From: Bdellovibrionales bacterium
GTDB taxonomy: Bacteria; Bdellovibrionota; Bdellovibrionia; Bdellovibrionales; UBA1609
DNA: 37,742 nt
Assembly: GCA_014323935.1 (NCBI GenBank)
Contig: JACOND010000011.1
Span: forward strand, 38,534 to 76,275
Direction: 5' to 3'
Shown: positions 17,119 through 25,961 of the stretch, in pieces
Numbering within the stretch: position 1 is the stretch's first letter
How the letters are laid out: every line of letters starts with the position of its first letter
Notes under the pieces: generated by a model
Told to the model about the DNA's origin: nothing
Seen by the model: only the letters and a program-made list of their open reading frames with translations
Databases searched by the model: none
Translations under genes and position numbers: made by a program

Positions 17119-18353
17119 GTTCCTATATCATCTCTATAGTGCATTCCCTGCCAAGAGATATGTTTCACCTGTTTATAAGCTCTTTGAACAGCTTGTTCTT
17201 GACTATCTCCTAGAGCAACGGCATTTAAAACTCGTCCTCCTTTAGTAAAGTAGTGTTCTTTTTTTTTTTCTAAAGCTCCATGAAGAAAGTAGCTGTGATT
17301 TGTGCTATAAGAGAGGGAACCTTTAATAGAATCTCCTAGGGAAGGATTTTGAGGGTAGTTTTCTGCACATAAAGCAACGCAAGCACTGTATTTATTTTTC
17401 CATGTTAACTGTATCGTTTGAGCTGAGGCGGTTTTATAAAAAACCTCTAACCAAGAATTCTTTAAAAGAGGCAGTAAAACTTGAGCCTCAGGATCTCCCC
17501 ATCGAACATTGTATTCTAAGACTTTAGGAAAACCTTTGTGAATCATAAGACCTAGATACAAAATTCCTCGATACGTTGCTTGGATGTTTTTCAAACCTTC
17601 TAAAGTTGGTTTTATGATATTATTTTCAATAAGTTTTAAAACCTCTTTAGGAAGAAAAATAGGAGCTACAGCTCCCATTCCTCCTGTATTAGGACCTTTA
17701 TTTTTTTTATAAAGTCTTTTATAATCTTGAGCAATAGGTAAAATATGATAATCTGTTCCCTGTGTGATCACAAAGACAGAAGCTTCTTGTCCTTTTTGAA
17801 AATCTTCTAAAATCGCTTTTTCTCCTGCCGAGCCTAAAGCTTTTTTATTAAATAGCAAATCGCTTTTTTCTTCGAGCTGTGATTTGTTTTCACAAATAAA
17901 AACTCCCTTACCTCCTGCAAGTCCATCAGCTTTTAGAACATAAGGAGGAAAAAAGTTTTCACACGCTTTTAGAGTTTCAAAAACAGAAGAAACAATATGG
18001 TAAGACGCCGTGGGGATATTTTGCTTTTTCATAAACTTTTTCGCAAAAATTTTACTTCCTTCAAGCTGGGCTCCTTTTTTACAAGGACCAAAGACTTTTA
18101 TTCCTTGAGTTCTTAAAATATCTGCTAAACCTTCAACTAAAGGTTTTTCTGGTCCTATTATTACGAGGTCTATTTTTTCTTTTAAGATTTCAAAGGCTAG
18201 TTTCTTTGGATTATTAAGCAATTTAGAAGGGAGCTGTTTGATGTTTTTTAAACTGCTTCGTTCAGGAAGAGTGTATATAATATTTTTATCTTCTTTTAAA
18301 GATTGAATCAGAGCATGTTCTCGGCAAGCATTTCCTATAACTAAAACTTTCAT
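17115..18353 (-). CDS. purD: Phosphoribosylamine--glycine ligase (GAR synthetase)
   Basis: PurD couples phosphoribosylamine and glycine with ATP in the second step of purine synthesis. The 412-residue ATP-grasp protein begins MKVLVIGNACREHAL, where the family normally has GxGGREHAL. It continues with IGPEKPLVEGL, FGPCKKGAQLEGSKIFAK, VLKADGLAGGKGV, GPNTGGMGAVAP and EYNVRWGDPEAQ, all standard. Length is normal, slightly short at the C-terminus. It is the first gene of a minus-strand operon with aroB and aroA, joined by an ATGA overlap. About 158 bases separate it from the divergent DCC gene, where both promoters should lie. Pairing purD with shikimate genes is unusual and suggests operon shuffling. 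Confidence 0.95.
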   Translation of the reverse strand: MKVLVIGNACREHALIQSLKEDKNIIYTLPERSSLKNIKQLPSKLLNNPKKLAFEILKEKIDLVIIGPEKPLVEGLADILRTQGIKVFGPCKKGAQLEGSKIFAKKFMKKQNIPTASYHIVSSVFETLKACENFFPPYVLKADGLAGGKGVFICENKSQLEEKSDLLFNKKALGSAGEKAILEDFQKGQEASVFVITQGTDYHILPIAQDYKRLYKKNKGPNTGGMGAVAPIFLPKEVLKLIENNIIKPTLEGLKNIQATYRGILYLGLMIHKGFPKVLEYNVRWGDPEAQVLLPLLKNSWLEVFYKTASAQTIQLTWKNKYSACVALCAENYPQNPSLGDSIKGSLSYSTNHSYFLHGALEKKKEHYFTKGGRVLNAVALGDSQEQAVQRAYKQVKHISWQGMHYRDDIGT

Positions 18354-18511
18354 TTGATTAACTCCTTGAAATTCATTTTTTTAAATTTAGAGGTTTTAGG
18401 TATTTTTTATTTCATCACTCATAACAAAAGCTAAAAGAAAAAACAAGTCTTCTTAGATAAAGCTTTTAATAATCTTAATCTTATGATAAAGTCAAAAACC
18501 CTAAGGAAAAG

Positions 18512-18901
18512 ATGAAAGATAAGACAATTATTTTTTTTGATGGTCTTTGTGAGCTTTGCTCCCGTTTTGTGAATTTTGTTTTAAAAAGAGATAAAAATGA
18601 ATTTTTTTTATTTACGAGTTTACAAGGAGAAACTGCAAAAAAATATGTGTCTTCAAAAGATATTAAAAATTTGAAATCTATTATTGTATTTGAAAAGGGA
18701 GATTTATTTAAAGAGAGCCGGGCTCTTAAAATCATTTTTAAAAAACTTTATCCTCGTATTTCTTTTTTCATGTTTTTTATTCCTCCTTTTATCTTTAATA
18801 TCTTTTATCGATGGATAGCTAAAAGGCGATACAATTGGTTTGGTAAAAGGGAACAAATTTACCAAATTCCTCAAGATTTAAAAAAGCACTTTATTCCCTA
18901 A
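18512..18901 (+). CDS. DCC-family thiol-disulfide oxidoreductase-like protein (DUF393)
   Basis: The 129-residue protein starts with TIIFFDGLCELCSRFVNFVLKRD, carrying the D-G-x-C-x-x-C motif (Asp10, Cys13, Cys16) that names the DCC family, and has the downstream SxxGETAKKY and VFEKGDLFKESRA segments. The fold is thioredoxin-like; a redox role is assumed from the CxxC pair but is not well defined for the family. A hydrophobic stretch at about residues 85-100 may touch the membrane. AAGGAAAAG before ATG 18512 supports the start. It is divergent from purD and probably monocistronic. Confidence 0.88.
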   Translation: MKDKTIIFFDGLCELCSRFVNFVLKRDKNEFFLFTSLQGETAKKYVSSKDIKNLKSIIVFEKGDLFKESRALKIIFKKLYPRISFFMFFIPPFIFNIFYRWIAKRRYNWFGKREQIYQIPQDLKKHFIP

Positions 18902-19243
18902 CTGAACTTATAAAGTATTTTTGAAAACAGATCTGATTATTACTGTATGGAAGCTAAAATCTTGTTTTTTATGCCCCTTCCTCGAAAAAGAAAAAGTTTA
19001 GTTAGTTTAGATAATTCTCTAAGATTTAGTTAAATAAATTGCCGTGAAACATTAGATAAAGTAGAAGAAAAGATGATTTAAGTGATTTATGAAAGAGAGA
19101 AATTAACAGATATTGTTGTTGGAAAATCTCTTTTTCTTTTGTTATTTAACAAAATTCTTAGATTAAATAGGAAAAAAATTCTTAACAATTGTTTTTATTA
19201 AAAAATTATGTAAAGATTTAAAGGCAAAAAATGGGGGTCAATA
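18902..19243. other. Gap between the DCC gene and the PBP cluster
   Basis: About 340 bases. It holds one nearly open frame (18947-19201, listed separately) and the leader of the next gene. I see no terminator or clear promoter. Confidence 0.4.
18947..19201 (+). pseudogene. Possible relic of a PTS EIIA (PtsN)-like domain
   Basis: A single frame of 84 codons is interrupted by two stops (19031-19033 and 19079-19081). The last part, RETLDKVEEKMI, then a stop, then VIYEREKLTDIVVGKSLFL, faintly resembles the EREKL-x-T-x-IGxGxAxPH region of fructose/nitrogen-type EIIA domains; the phosphorylated His segment is missing. The likeness is short and judged by eye, and no Shine-Dalgarno sequence precedes ATG 18947. 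Chance is a serious alternative. Confidence 0.22.
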
Positions 19244-20275
19244 GTGATTTTTTTTAAATTCTATATTTTTTTATTAATAAGTCCTTTTACAGCTTTTGCA
19301 AATTCTAGGATTTTTGAAAAATATTTTGTTATTAATGAAGCTGTTGAAACAGGGGCGAATACTTTTTTAAAGGAATTGTTTAAAGATGAAATGTCAGATT
19401 TAAATATTAGCTTTTCTGAAGATACAGATATATCTCAAGGAAAAATAAAAGCTAAATTCTCAACCTCTTTAAATTCTGTGGAAGCTTTTTCTCCCTCGGA
19501 AATAACAGGGGCTTTTGATTTTTATATTGAACCTAAAGAAGGTAAAAAATCAGAGTATGGAATAAATTTTAAAACACATTTTGAAATCAATCAAACAGAT
19601 AGTTTTTTTTACCACATAAGTGATATTTTATCTTGTGATTTAAAGGGCGCAGCTTTATTTTCAAGTGTGTGTGAAAGTATTCAAAAAACTCCTTGGAATT
19701 CTAAACTTTCTAAAGTTGAAAATATTACAAATCGATTGTATTTCTGGAAAGACTATTTGATAGATCAAATAGAAAATTCTGAGAGTGAGTTTGTAAAAGA
19801 AGAGCTAAAAGATTGGATTTCTAATCAAATTGTAATAAAAAGGGAAGAAGAAAGTGTGAGTTTAGAAATATTTTTATCTGGATTCAAAGAAAAGTTTTTT
19901 GACTCTAATAAAGATTTTTTTATTAGGACTAAATTGGTCGATTTCTCTTTGGAATTTCTTAAAATTCAGTTTTTTGAAGAAAGAATTTTATTTGATATAC
20001 ATGTAAAAAAACTTCATGTTATGAATCGTATCAAATTGTTTGTTGAGTTAATAAGTAACTTTCAATTTATGATTGAAAATGAAGTTTTTGCTCAAAATTT
20101 AGGAATATCTTTAAGACAAGCTTTGAGAGAAGGAAAAATAATAAATCAGTCTTTTGAAGAAGTAAATACAACAGAGCTTTTTGAAACTCTTGGTTGGACA
20201 GTAACTGATTCTATCAGTTCTATAGGTTATGATTTTATTTTTAGTTCTGAAGAAGAAGACTTAGGTTTAGATTAA
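19244..20275 (+). CDS. Exported protein of unknown function, first gene of the PBP cluster
   Basis: I do not recognise a family in this 343-residue protein. It starts at GTG 19244, five to ten bases after a GGGGGTC sequence, with a clear signal peptide (FYIFLLISPFTAFA, cleavage before NS), so it should be periplasmic or outer-envelope. The rest looks like mixed alpha/beta with alternating hydrophobic strands such as IFLSGFKEKFF and RILFDIHVKKLHV, and two cysteines (SCDL and SVCES) about 13 residues apart. It ends with an acidic tail. Only 45 bases separate it from the PBP gene and it shares its strand, so the two are probably one transcript. It may assist or regulate that PBP; this is inference from position. 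Confidence 0.7.
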   Translation: MIFFKFYIFLLISPFTAFANSRIFEKYFVINEAVETGANTFLKELFKDEMSDLNISFSEDTDISQGKIKAKFSTSLNSVEAFSPSEITGAFDFYIEPKEGKKSEYGINFKTHFEINQTDSFFYHISDILSCDLKGAALFSSVCESIQKTPWNSKLSKVENITNRLYFWKDYLIDQIENSESEFVKEELKDWISNQIVIKREEESVSLEIFLSGFKEKFFDSNKDFFIRTKLVDFSLEFLKIQFFEERILFDIHVKKLHVMNRIKLFVELISNFQFMIENEVFAQNLGISLRQALREGKIINQSFEEVNTTELFETLGWTVTDSISSIGYDFIFSSEEEDLGLD

Positions 20276-20320
20276 AGAGATTTATCATGGAGGCTTAGCA
20301 TTTCATTTTAGGTAATAAAT

Positions 20321-23300
20321 ATGTTACATCCTTTTTTTACTCTTATCGTGGTAGGATTACTTTCTATCCACCAATATATGCCTATAGATAACTTAAAATA
20401 TAGAAAATACTTTGATGATGTTAGAGACGTTCAAGATGTTAATGTTTTTTCAGTAGCTAATCAAACGTGTCTTTATTTAAAAGATATTTTTATAGATGTA
20501 GGATTAGAAAAAACTCTAGGTTCAAATTTAGCTAATAATATTTTTGGAGATGTTTTAAAACAAGAGTTGATAGAAGACAGCAGTTTTCAATCTGTTATAG
20601 ATATTTTGAAAAATGATCTTTATTCTAATAAATTGAGAAACTATGGCTTAGATTCTACGGCTGTCATTGATTTTTTAAAAAAACTTTGTAAGAATGATTT
20701 TTCTCCCTTTGATTTTAGTCCTATAGACAGAAAAAATGTTTTAAATTTTATAGAAAAAGAAATTCATATTTTATCAGAAGAAGATCTAAATAGTTTTGGA
20801 AAATTTTCTTATTTTGGAACTCTTCCTCTTTTGAGTCGAAAAGGTCGTTTTATAGGTTCCTTGAATCCTATTTCAAGAAAGTGGTTGAGTTATAATGAAA
20901 TTCCTAAGCCTTTGATTTTAGCTCTTTTAGCTTCTGAAGATCGTCGTTTTTTTGTTCATCAAGGTGCGGATGAGTTTGCTATATCAAGAATAGCTAAACT
21001 TCTTATAAGTAATGAAAAGTTAGCCGGAGGCTCTACCCTTACTATGCAACTTTTAAAAAATATGTATTTTGAACAAAAATCCTCAGAGAATCTTTTTTTT
21101 AGAGAGTATGAAAGCTCTTTATTTTTGCGTAAGGTAAGAGAATGGTACTGGGCTAAAATTTTTGAAAAAAAAGTGGAAAAAAGAAATTCCCCCTTTTCTA
21201 GTAAAAAATTAATTTTAGAATATTATTTTAATTTAATTGATTTTGGTAATAACGTTCAGGGAATAGCACAAGCCTCTCAAGTTTATTTTTCTAAACCCGT
21301 TCAAGACATATCTTTAGGAGAAGCTGCTTATCTTGTGACTTTATTAAAAGGACCTTACAAGTACTCTAATCCTGATAATTATGAAAGTCATACAAAAGAT
21401 AGAAGAGATGATTATGTTTTAAACCGTGTCGCTACTTTATGTTCACAGATTCATAGGTCTGAATTTTTGACAGACAATAAAAAAATTAGAAATCTTATGA
21501 GAAATCTTTGTAAAGAGGGAACAAAAAAAATAGATGTTCATTATATTGAAAGGGAAAAGGAAAGAAAACTCCCTTTATGGGAATCTGCAAAGTTTTTAGA
21601 AAGCCATGATTCTATTATTCCTATTAAGAGAAAGGCAAAAAGATTTTTAAATACAGTTAAACCTAAATCCCCTGATGATTCTAAAGAGTTGACAGTTCAA
21701 ACAACTCTTGATGAAAATTTACAAAAGATACTTTTTCAAGTTATGAGAGAGTATTTAGATGAGCATGATCAAGAAAAAAATAAATTGCATTTAATAAAAC
21801 CTATAAAAATAGGATCAAATAAAAAAATGGGTGTTTTGTCAGAGGATATAGATTATTCCCTAAATAGGGATATAAAAACCTTTTTAAACCTTTTCAATCA
21901 ATTAGAAAGAAAATGGCTTTACAGTATTCAAATCAATTTAGGTCCTTTAAATCCAATAAGTTTTAATAACTCCTCTGCTGAGTTAGCAAAACAGTTTTTA
22001 AATCAATTTAATTTCATAAGTGAAGAACAAATAGCTGACCTTGTCTCTGATATCAAAACAGAGCTTTTAAAGCAACAAAAAGATGTAGGAACTCTTTTAT
22101 TTATAGAGTTAAAAAAGGATCATTTTTCCCTATTCACTTTAGAAGACATGTTAGAAAATCAGGGAGTGATTTTTTCCTTCAAAGAAAAAAAGAGATGGCA
22201 AAAGATTTTATCTGTTAATAGAGTTCAAAATTCTCTTTATAAAAGAGCTTTAGCAAGAGTTTATGCTTTGAGATCTCGACCTGACTTAGAGCCTGTTTTA
22301 TATTTAGGAGAAAATTTTGTAATCAGTAGAGATTTAGAAAGAGTTTTTTTAAAAGAGACTTATCTTGCTCATTTGAAGACTTATAGTCAAGGAGATTTTT
22401 TCTGGGCTAAAAAGGAAAATAATAACACTTACAGTCTTCAATCTGAAAAAATTCAAGGAGCAGCTTTGATTATAGATTCACACACCGGAGAAGTTTTAGC
22501 AAATTTTGATGGATATAATCCTAAAAATAATTACTTTTTTCGCTCTTTTGAATCTCAAAGACAAATAGGTTCTATCATAAAACCTTTTATTTATCTTTAT
22601 GCTTTAGATGAGAGGGGATATCACCCTCAAAGTATTTTGAATAATTATTATGTGAGTATTCCTACTCAGCCTGTAGATTACATTCCTCAAAATTTTTCCG
22701 AAAGACTTTTAGGTCCCTTGGCTTTATTTAAAGCTTTGACGGATTCTCAAAATATAGCCACTGTCAGTTTGTTACAAGATTCTCATTGGGGAAGAAGTTC
22801 CTGGGAAAACCGTTTAAAGGAATTTATGTCTTTTTTTCAAAAAATGGGTTTATATCAATATGAGTATGGAAATTTATTATACCCTTCTTTCTTGTTAGGT
22901 TCTAAAGAAGAGTCTTTATCTCAAATAGTTAGTTCTTTTAGTATTTTTTCAAATGGTTCCTATATAGTTGACCCTTTTTTTATTAAACATGTTAAAGGTT
23001 ATAAAGGTTCTTATTATTATAAAAAGGATGAATCTTTTTATAAACCTTCTTTAAAAAATCCTAGTTCTCTTTTTAAAATCCAATCTCTTCTTTTACAAAC
23101 AGCAAACACAGGAACAGCTAACAACTTGAATACTTTTATGTATAATTTACAAGAAGGACAGTATCGAGGTCTTTGCTTTAATAATCTCCTAAAAGCTAAT
23201 CATCAAGCTTGTTTAGGAGCTAAGACGGGAACCAGCGATAAAAGTAAAGATTTATGGTTTGTAGGTTTTAGTAAAAATTTCTTAATTGGTATTTGGTTAG

Positions 23301-24049
23301 GATACGATTTACAGTCTCCTATAGGTTGGAGTTCTTCAAAATTGTCTTATATTTTTGAGACGATTGTAAGAAGAGGAAGGGATTATCTTCCAGAAATTGA
23401 ACCCATATTAGAACCTAAAGATAAACCTTTTAGTTTAGAAAAAAGAGTAGTTTTTGGAAACACAGCTTGTTCTGATCCATCTGAGAATGAGTCATCTTAC
23501 GTTATTTATACAGATAAAAACGCCCCTGAGTGGATTTGCAATGAAAGCTACTTACTGTCCGAAAGTTCTCAAAGTTTACAAAATGAGGAAATAAACTTAC
23601 TGCCTGAAAGTACTCAAAGTTTACAAAATGAAGGACCTATAAACTTACTGCCTGAAAGTTTTAGAAACTTTCAAAATGAAGAATCTGTAAACTTACTGCC
23701 TGAAAGTACTCAAAGTTTACAAAGTGAAGAAATAAGCTTACTACCTGAAAGTACTCAAAGTTTACAAAATGAAAGACCTATAAACTTACTGCCTGAAAGT
23801 TTTAGAAACTTTCAAAATGAAGAATCTGTAAACTTACAAATAGAAAATTCTTGTCTCTGTTTTGAAGCTAAGGAAAGTGAAGTCGATTCAGAAGGTCAGG
23901 TGTTGAATATAAGGTATGGTTATACTTTAGACATTCAGTATAATGGAAATGTTTATGAAAATCAGGGTTTTTATAATAGTTTAGAAGAATGTAAACAGAT
24001 GAGAGATCAATATGTTCTTGAAGGTACAGAGGTTAAAGTATGCGACTGA
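20321..24049 (+). CDS. Bifunctional class A penicillin-binding protein with C-terminal repeats
   Basis: This 1242-residue membrane-anchored enzyme should polymerise and cross-link peptidoglycan. After an N-terminal hydrophobic anchor (FFTLIVVGLLSI) and about 150 unrecognised residues comes a GT51 glycosyltransferase domain: ASEDRRFFVHQG (catalytic Glu206), GGSTLTMQLLKN, KKLILEYYFN and GEAAYLVTLLKGP. A long insert (about 430-700) leads to the transpeptidase: GALIID, then QIGSIIKPF (Ser751, Lys754), DSQN (Ser809, Asn811) and KTGTSDKSKDLWFVGF (Lys968). All catalytic motifs are intact. Residues 1078-1171 are six leucine/proline/glutamine-rich repeats, and a Cys-containing tail follows. It is far longer than typical PBP1A or PBP1C (about 750-850). 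It overlaps the next gene by 10 bases. Confidence 0.92.
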   Translation: MLHPFFTLIVVGLLSIHQYMPIDNLKYRKYFDDVRDVQDVNVFSVANQTCLYLKDIFIDVGLEKTLGSNLANNIFGDVLKQELIEDSSFQSVIDILKNDLYSNKLRNYGLDSTAVIDFLKKLCKNDFSPFDFSPIDRKNVLNFIEKEIHILSEEDLNSFGKFSYFGTLPLLSRKGRFIGSLNPISRKWLSYNEIPKPLILALLASEDRRFFVHQGADEFAISRIAKLLISNEKLAGGSTLTMQLLKNMYFEQKSSENLFFREYESSLFLRKVREWYWAKIFEKKVEKRNSPFSSKKLILEYYFNLIDFGNNVQGIAQASQVYFSKPVQDISLGEAAYLVTLLKGPYKYSNPDNYESHTKDRRDDYVLNRVATLCSQIHRSEFLTDNKKIRNLMRNLCKEGTKKIDVHYIEREKERKLPLWESAKFLESHDSIIPIKRKAKRFLNTVKPKSPDDSKELTVQTTLDENLQKILFQVMREYLDEHDQEKNKLHLIKPIKIGSNKKMGVLSEDIDYSLNRDIKTFLNLFNQLERKWLYSIQINLGPLNPISFNNSSAELAKQFLNQFNFISEEQIADLVSDIKTELLKQQKDVGTLLFIELKKDHFSLFTLEDMLENQGVIFSFKEKKRWQKILSVNRVQNSLYKRALARVYALRSRPDLEPVLYLGENFVISRDLERVFLKETYLAHLKTYSQGDFFWAKKENNNTYSLQSEKIQGAALIIDSHTGEVLANFDGYNPKNNYFFRSFESQRQIGSIIKPFIYLYALDERGYHPQSILNNYYVSIPTQPVDYIPQNFSERLLGPLALFKALTDSQNIATVSLLQDSHWGRSSWENRLKEFMSFFQKMGLYQYEYGNLLYPSFLLGSKEESLSQIVSSFSIFSNGSYIVDPFFIKHVKGYKGSYYYKKDESFYKPSLKNPSSLFKIQSLLLQTANTGTANNLNTFMYNLQEGQYRGLCFNNLLKANHQACLGAKTGTSDKSKDLWFVGFSKNFLIGIWLGYDLQSPIGWSSSKLSYIFETIVRRGRDYLPEIEPILEPKDKPFSLEKRVVFGNTACSDPSENESSYVIYTDKNAPEWICNESYLLSESSQSLQNEEINLLPESTQSLQNEGPINLLPESFRNFQNEESVNLLPESTQSLQSEEISLLPESTQSLQNERPINLLPESFRNFQNEESVNLQIENSCLCFEAKESEVDSEGQVLNIRYGYTLDIQYNGNVYENQGFYNSLEECKQMRDQYVLEGTEVKVCD
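23552..23833 (+). repeat. Higher-order coding repeat: 2 x 141 bp, each of three 45/48-bp units
   Basis: Six units start with LLPES (the first with LLSES) at 23552, 23597, 23645, 23693, 23738 and 23786. Their lengths are 45, 48, 48, 45, 48 and 48 bases. Units 1 and 4, 2 and 5, and 3 and 6 match best (LLPESFRNFQNEESVN is identical in 3 and 6). Thus a 141-base trimer made earlier was duplicated later as a block. Confidence 0.92.
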
Positions 24050-25374
24050 TTTTTACTCTAGGACTACTCTTTTTGTTTTCTTCTGCCAATGCTTTTGAAG
24101 AAGATAAAAATTCTAAAAACCAAGCTCTTAGCGAAAAACTCTTAAATTTAGAGAGAATTTTAGAATCTTATGTCGTTTCTAATACAGAATTTAATTTAAA
24201 AAGCGAAGATCGACTGACTTACAAAGAGATTTTAGAACAAGAAATTTATTACTTAGAAGAATTAGAAAGATTTGAAAATTTTCTAAAGATATATGAAGTT
24301 GTCGAAAGTTTTAATGATGCCTTTTATAAATTGAAGACATTGCAAGATGATTTGAGAGCAAATTTTTCAAAAGGGGATGAATTTATTTTTGAGATAAATA
24401 AAATCCAGAGAAAAATAGAAGATCTTAAAAAGCAATTCTTTGAGTTAAAAAGAAGAAGGGGGAATTTGAGTTCAAAAGAATTGAGAGAGTTTATAATGTT
24501 TAGTTATGAAAGACTTAAGGACAAAGATGTTTTGTCTGACACCCCTCCTTTAAAGGAGGCTTTAGATAAAACTTTAAATTACATTAAAGCTTTTTATAAA
24601 GATATTGATCAAGAGGTAGAAAAGCTAGAAGCAGCAGGTTATTCTTTATCTTCTATAATTTGTAATTCTAGTTTTCATATATCAGATAAACAAGACTGTT
24701 TACCTATTTTTTATTTTAATGATAAAGAAAAAGTGAGAGATTTTTTAGATTCTTTGAGTCCAAGTCGATGGCAAAGTTTTTATAAAGAATTTCAAACAAC
24801 TTCTAATTTAAAAGCTCAGAAAAAAATAATTGATAAGGAAAAAGTTGCAGAAAATCTGATATGGTTTTTTAATCAAAACCAATTTGTTTATAGAAATTTA
24901 AGCTCTTTTTGGAAAGCTTCTGATTTTTATCGTTGGTTGTATTTTATTTTGAAAGAAAAGTTACAAGAATCTCCGAAAGATTTTTTTAGTTGGAATTTTG
25001 TTTTTGATATCTTAAAAAAACAAGATGAAATTTTAAAAACTCTTCAAGATGAAATGATCCATCTTTCTATTGAAAAAGAAAAATTAAAAAAACAAAATAC
25101 TTTTTATTTAGAAAAAATAAAAGCTCAAGAATTAAATTATTTTAATTTGTTAAATTCAATCAAGGAAAAATTCTCTCTTTTAAATGTTCGTCTTGAAGAA
25201 AAAGATCTTTTTTGTTTAGCAGAAAACTTACACACCTTTTCAAACATTACAGATTGTATCAATTTATACATTTCTTTTAGTTCTTTAGAGGAATGGAAAG
25301 AACATTTAACTGAGACGTTAAATCAATTTGTTTTCTCTTCTGTCTTTATTAGAGATAGTCTGAAAAAAAGATAA
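24040..25374 (+). CDS. Exported helical protein of unknown function, last gene of the PBP cluster
   Basis: No family is recognised in this 444-residue protein. It has a signal peptide (LIFTLGLLFLFSSANA, cleavage before FEE) and is then mostly charged alpha helix with likely coiled coils (about 55-145 and 335-380). Two short cysteine modules look related: C208-x11-C220 (SSFHISDKQDCLPIFYF) and C392-x13-C406 (NLHTFSNITDCINLYISF), each followed by a helix with spaced hydrophobics, suggesting a duplicated disulphide-bearing domain. The start overlaps the end of the PBP gene by 10 bases, implying translational coupling and a joint function, perhaps as a periplasmic partner of the synthase. That role is inferred from context alone. 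Confidence 0.72.
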   Translation: MRLIFTLGLLFLFSSANAFEEDKNSKNQALSEKLLNLERILESYVVSNTEFNLKSEDRLTYKEILEQEIYYLEELERFENFLKIYEVVESFNDAFYKLKTLQDDLRANFSKGDEFIFEINKIQRKIEDLKKQFFELKRRRGNLSSKELREFIMFSYERLKDKDVLSDTPPLKEALDKTLNYIKAFYKDIDQEVEKLEAAGYSLSSIICNSSFHISDKQDCLPIFYFNDKEKVRDFLDSLSPSRWQSFYKEFQTTSNLKAQKKIIDKEKVAENLIWFFNQNQFVYRNLSSFWKASDFYRWLYFILKEKLQESPKDFFSWNFVFDILKKQDEILKTLQDEMIHLSIEKEKLKKQNTFYLEKIKAQELNYFNLLNSIKEKFSLLNVRLEEKDLFCLAENLHTFSNITDCINLYISFSSLEEWKEHLTETLNQFVFSSVFIRDSLKKR

Positions 25375-25422
25375 AATAAAAAATTGAAGATTCAAAAATC
25401 AAGATTTGTACCAAAAATTTTA

Positions 25423-25450
25423 CTTGACAATAAAGAATCTGACCTCAAAT
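25423..25450 (+). promoter_or_regulatory. Candidate heat-shock (sigma32-type) promoter of hsp20
   Basis: CTTGACA (25423-25429), 13 bases, then CCTCAAAT (25443-25450) resembles the sigma32 consensus CTTGAAA-N13-15-CCCCATnT, with several mismatches in the -10 part. A sigma70 reading with TTGACA as -35 is possible, but no good -10 sits 16-18 bases away. The placement, about 25 bases before the hsp20 Shine-Dalgarno sequence, fits. Confidence 0.45.
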
Positions 25451-25474
25451 TAAATATATAAAAAGGAGGTTACT

Positions 25475-25951
25475 ATGAAACTAAATTTATACCAAAAAAC
25501 ACCTATGGAATTTTTTTCAGATTTTGAAAAAGATTTTGAAAATTTTTGGATATTTCCAAAAAATAAAAAGAACTCTTTTCCGGTCTGTGATTTTAATGAA
25601 GATAAAGACTATTATTTTATTAGTCTAGACCTTCCGGGTTTAAATAAAGAAGATTTGAAAATCAACTATGAAAATCAAATCTTAACAATTTCAGGGGAGA
25701 GAAAAGAGGAGTATAAAAAAGAGATTAAAGAAAATAGCTCTCATGTGAGAGAAAAATTTTATGGGTCTTTTTCTCGCTCTTTTCATTTAGCTTCTCAGTT
25801 AGATTCAGACAAAATTGAAGCTCAGTTTTCTAAAGGTGTTCTAGAGCTTGTTTGTCCTAAAAATAAAAAAGATCGAGGAAGAGAGATTGAAGTTAAAGAA
25901 GCTAAAACGGAAAATTCTTTGTTTTCAAAATTAGCTAAAAAAGTGAGTTAA
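25475..25951 (+). CDS. Small heat shock protein, Hsp20/alpha-crystallin family
   Basis: The 158-residue protein is an ATP-independent holdase chaperone of the cytoplasm. An N-terminal segment rich in Phe (FFSDFEKDFENFW) precedes the alpha-crystallin domain at about residues 40-135: PVCDFNEDKDYYFISLDLPG, LTISGERK, REKFYGSFSRSFHL and the conserved AQFSKGVLELVCPK, where the family has A-x-x-x-x-GVL-x-(I/V). A basic tail follows. AAAGGAGG eight bases before ATG 25475 is the strongest ribosome-binding site in the window, indicating high expression when transcribed. A sigma32-like promoter precedes it and a strong terminator follows at 25962, so it is a single-gene heat-shock unit. Confidence 0.95.
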   Translation: MKLNLYQKTPMEFFSDFEKDFENFWIFPKNKKNSFPVCDFNEDKDYYFISLDLPGLNKEDLKINYENQILTISGERKEEYKKEIKENSSHVREKFYGSFSRSFHLASQLDSDKIEAQFSKGVLELVCPKNKKDRGREIEVKEAKTENSLFSKLAKKVS

Positions 25952-25961
25952 AAAATATAAA

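Noticed and set aside
18354..18511. Purine riboswitch ahead of purD, and likewise before guaB
   Set aside because: No purine aptamer core or three-stem arrangement could be found in either leader.
23552..23833. CRISPR-like array
   Set aside because: Repeats are contiguous, in frame and without unique spacers; they are a coding repeat of the PBP.
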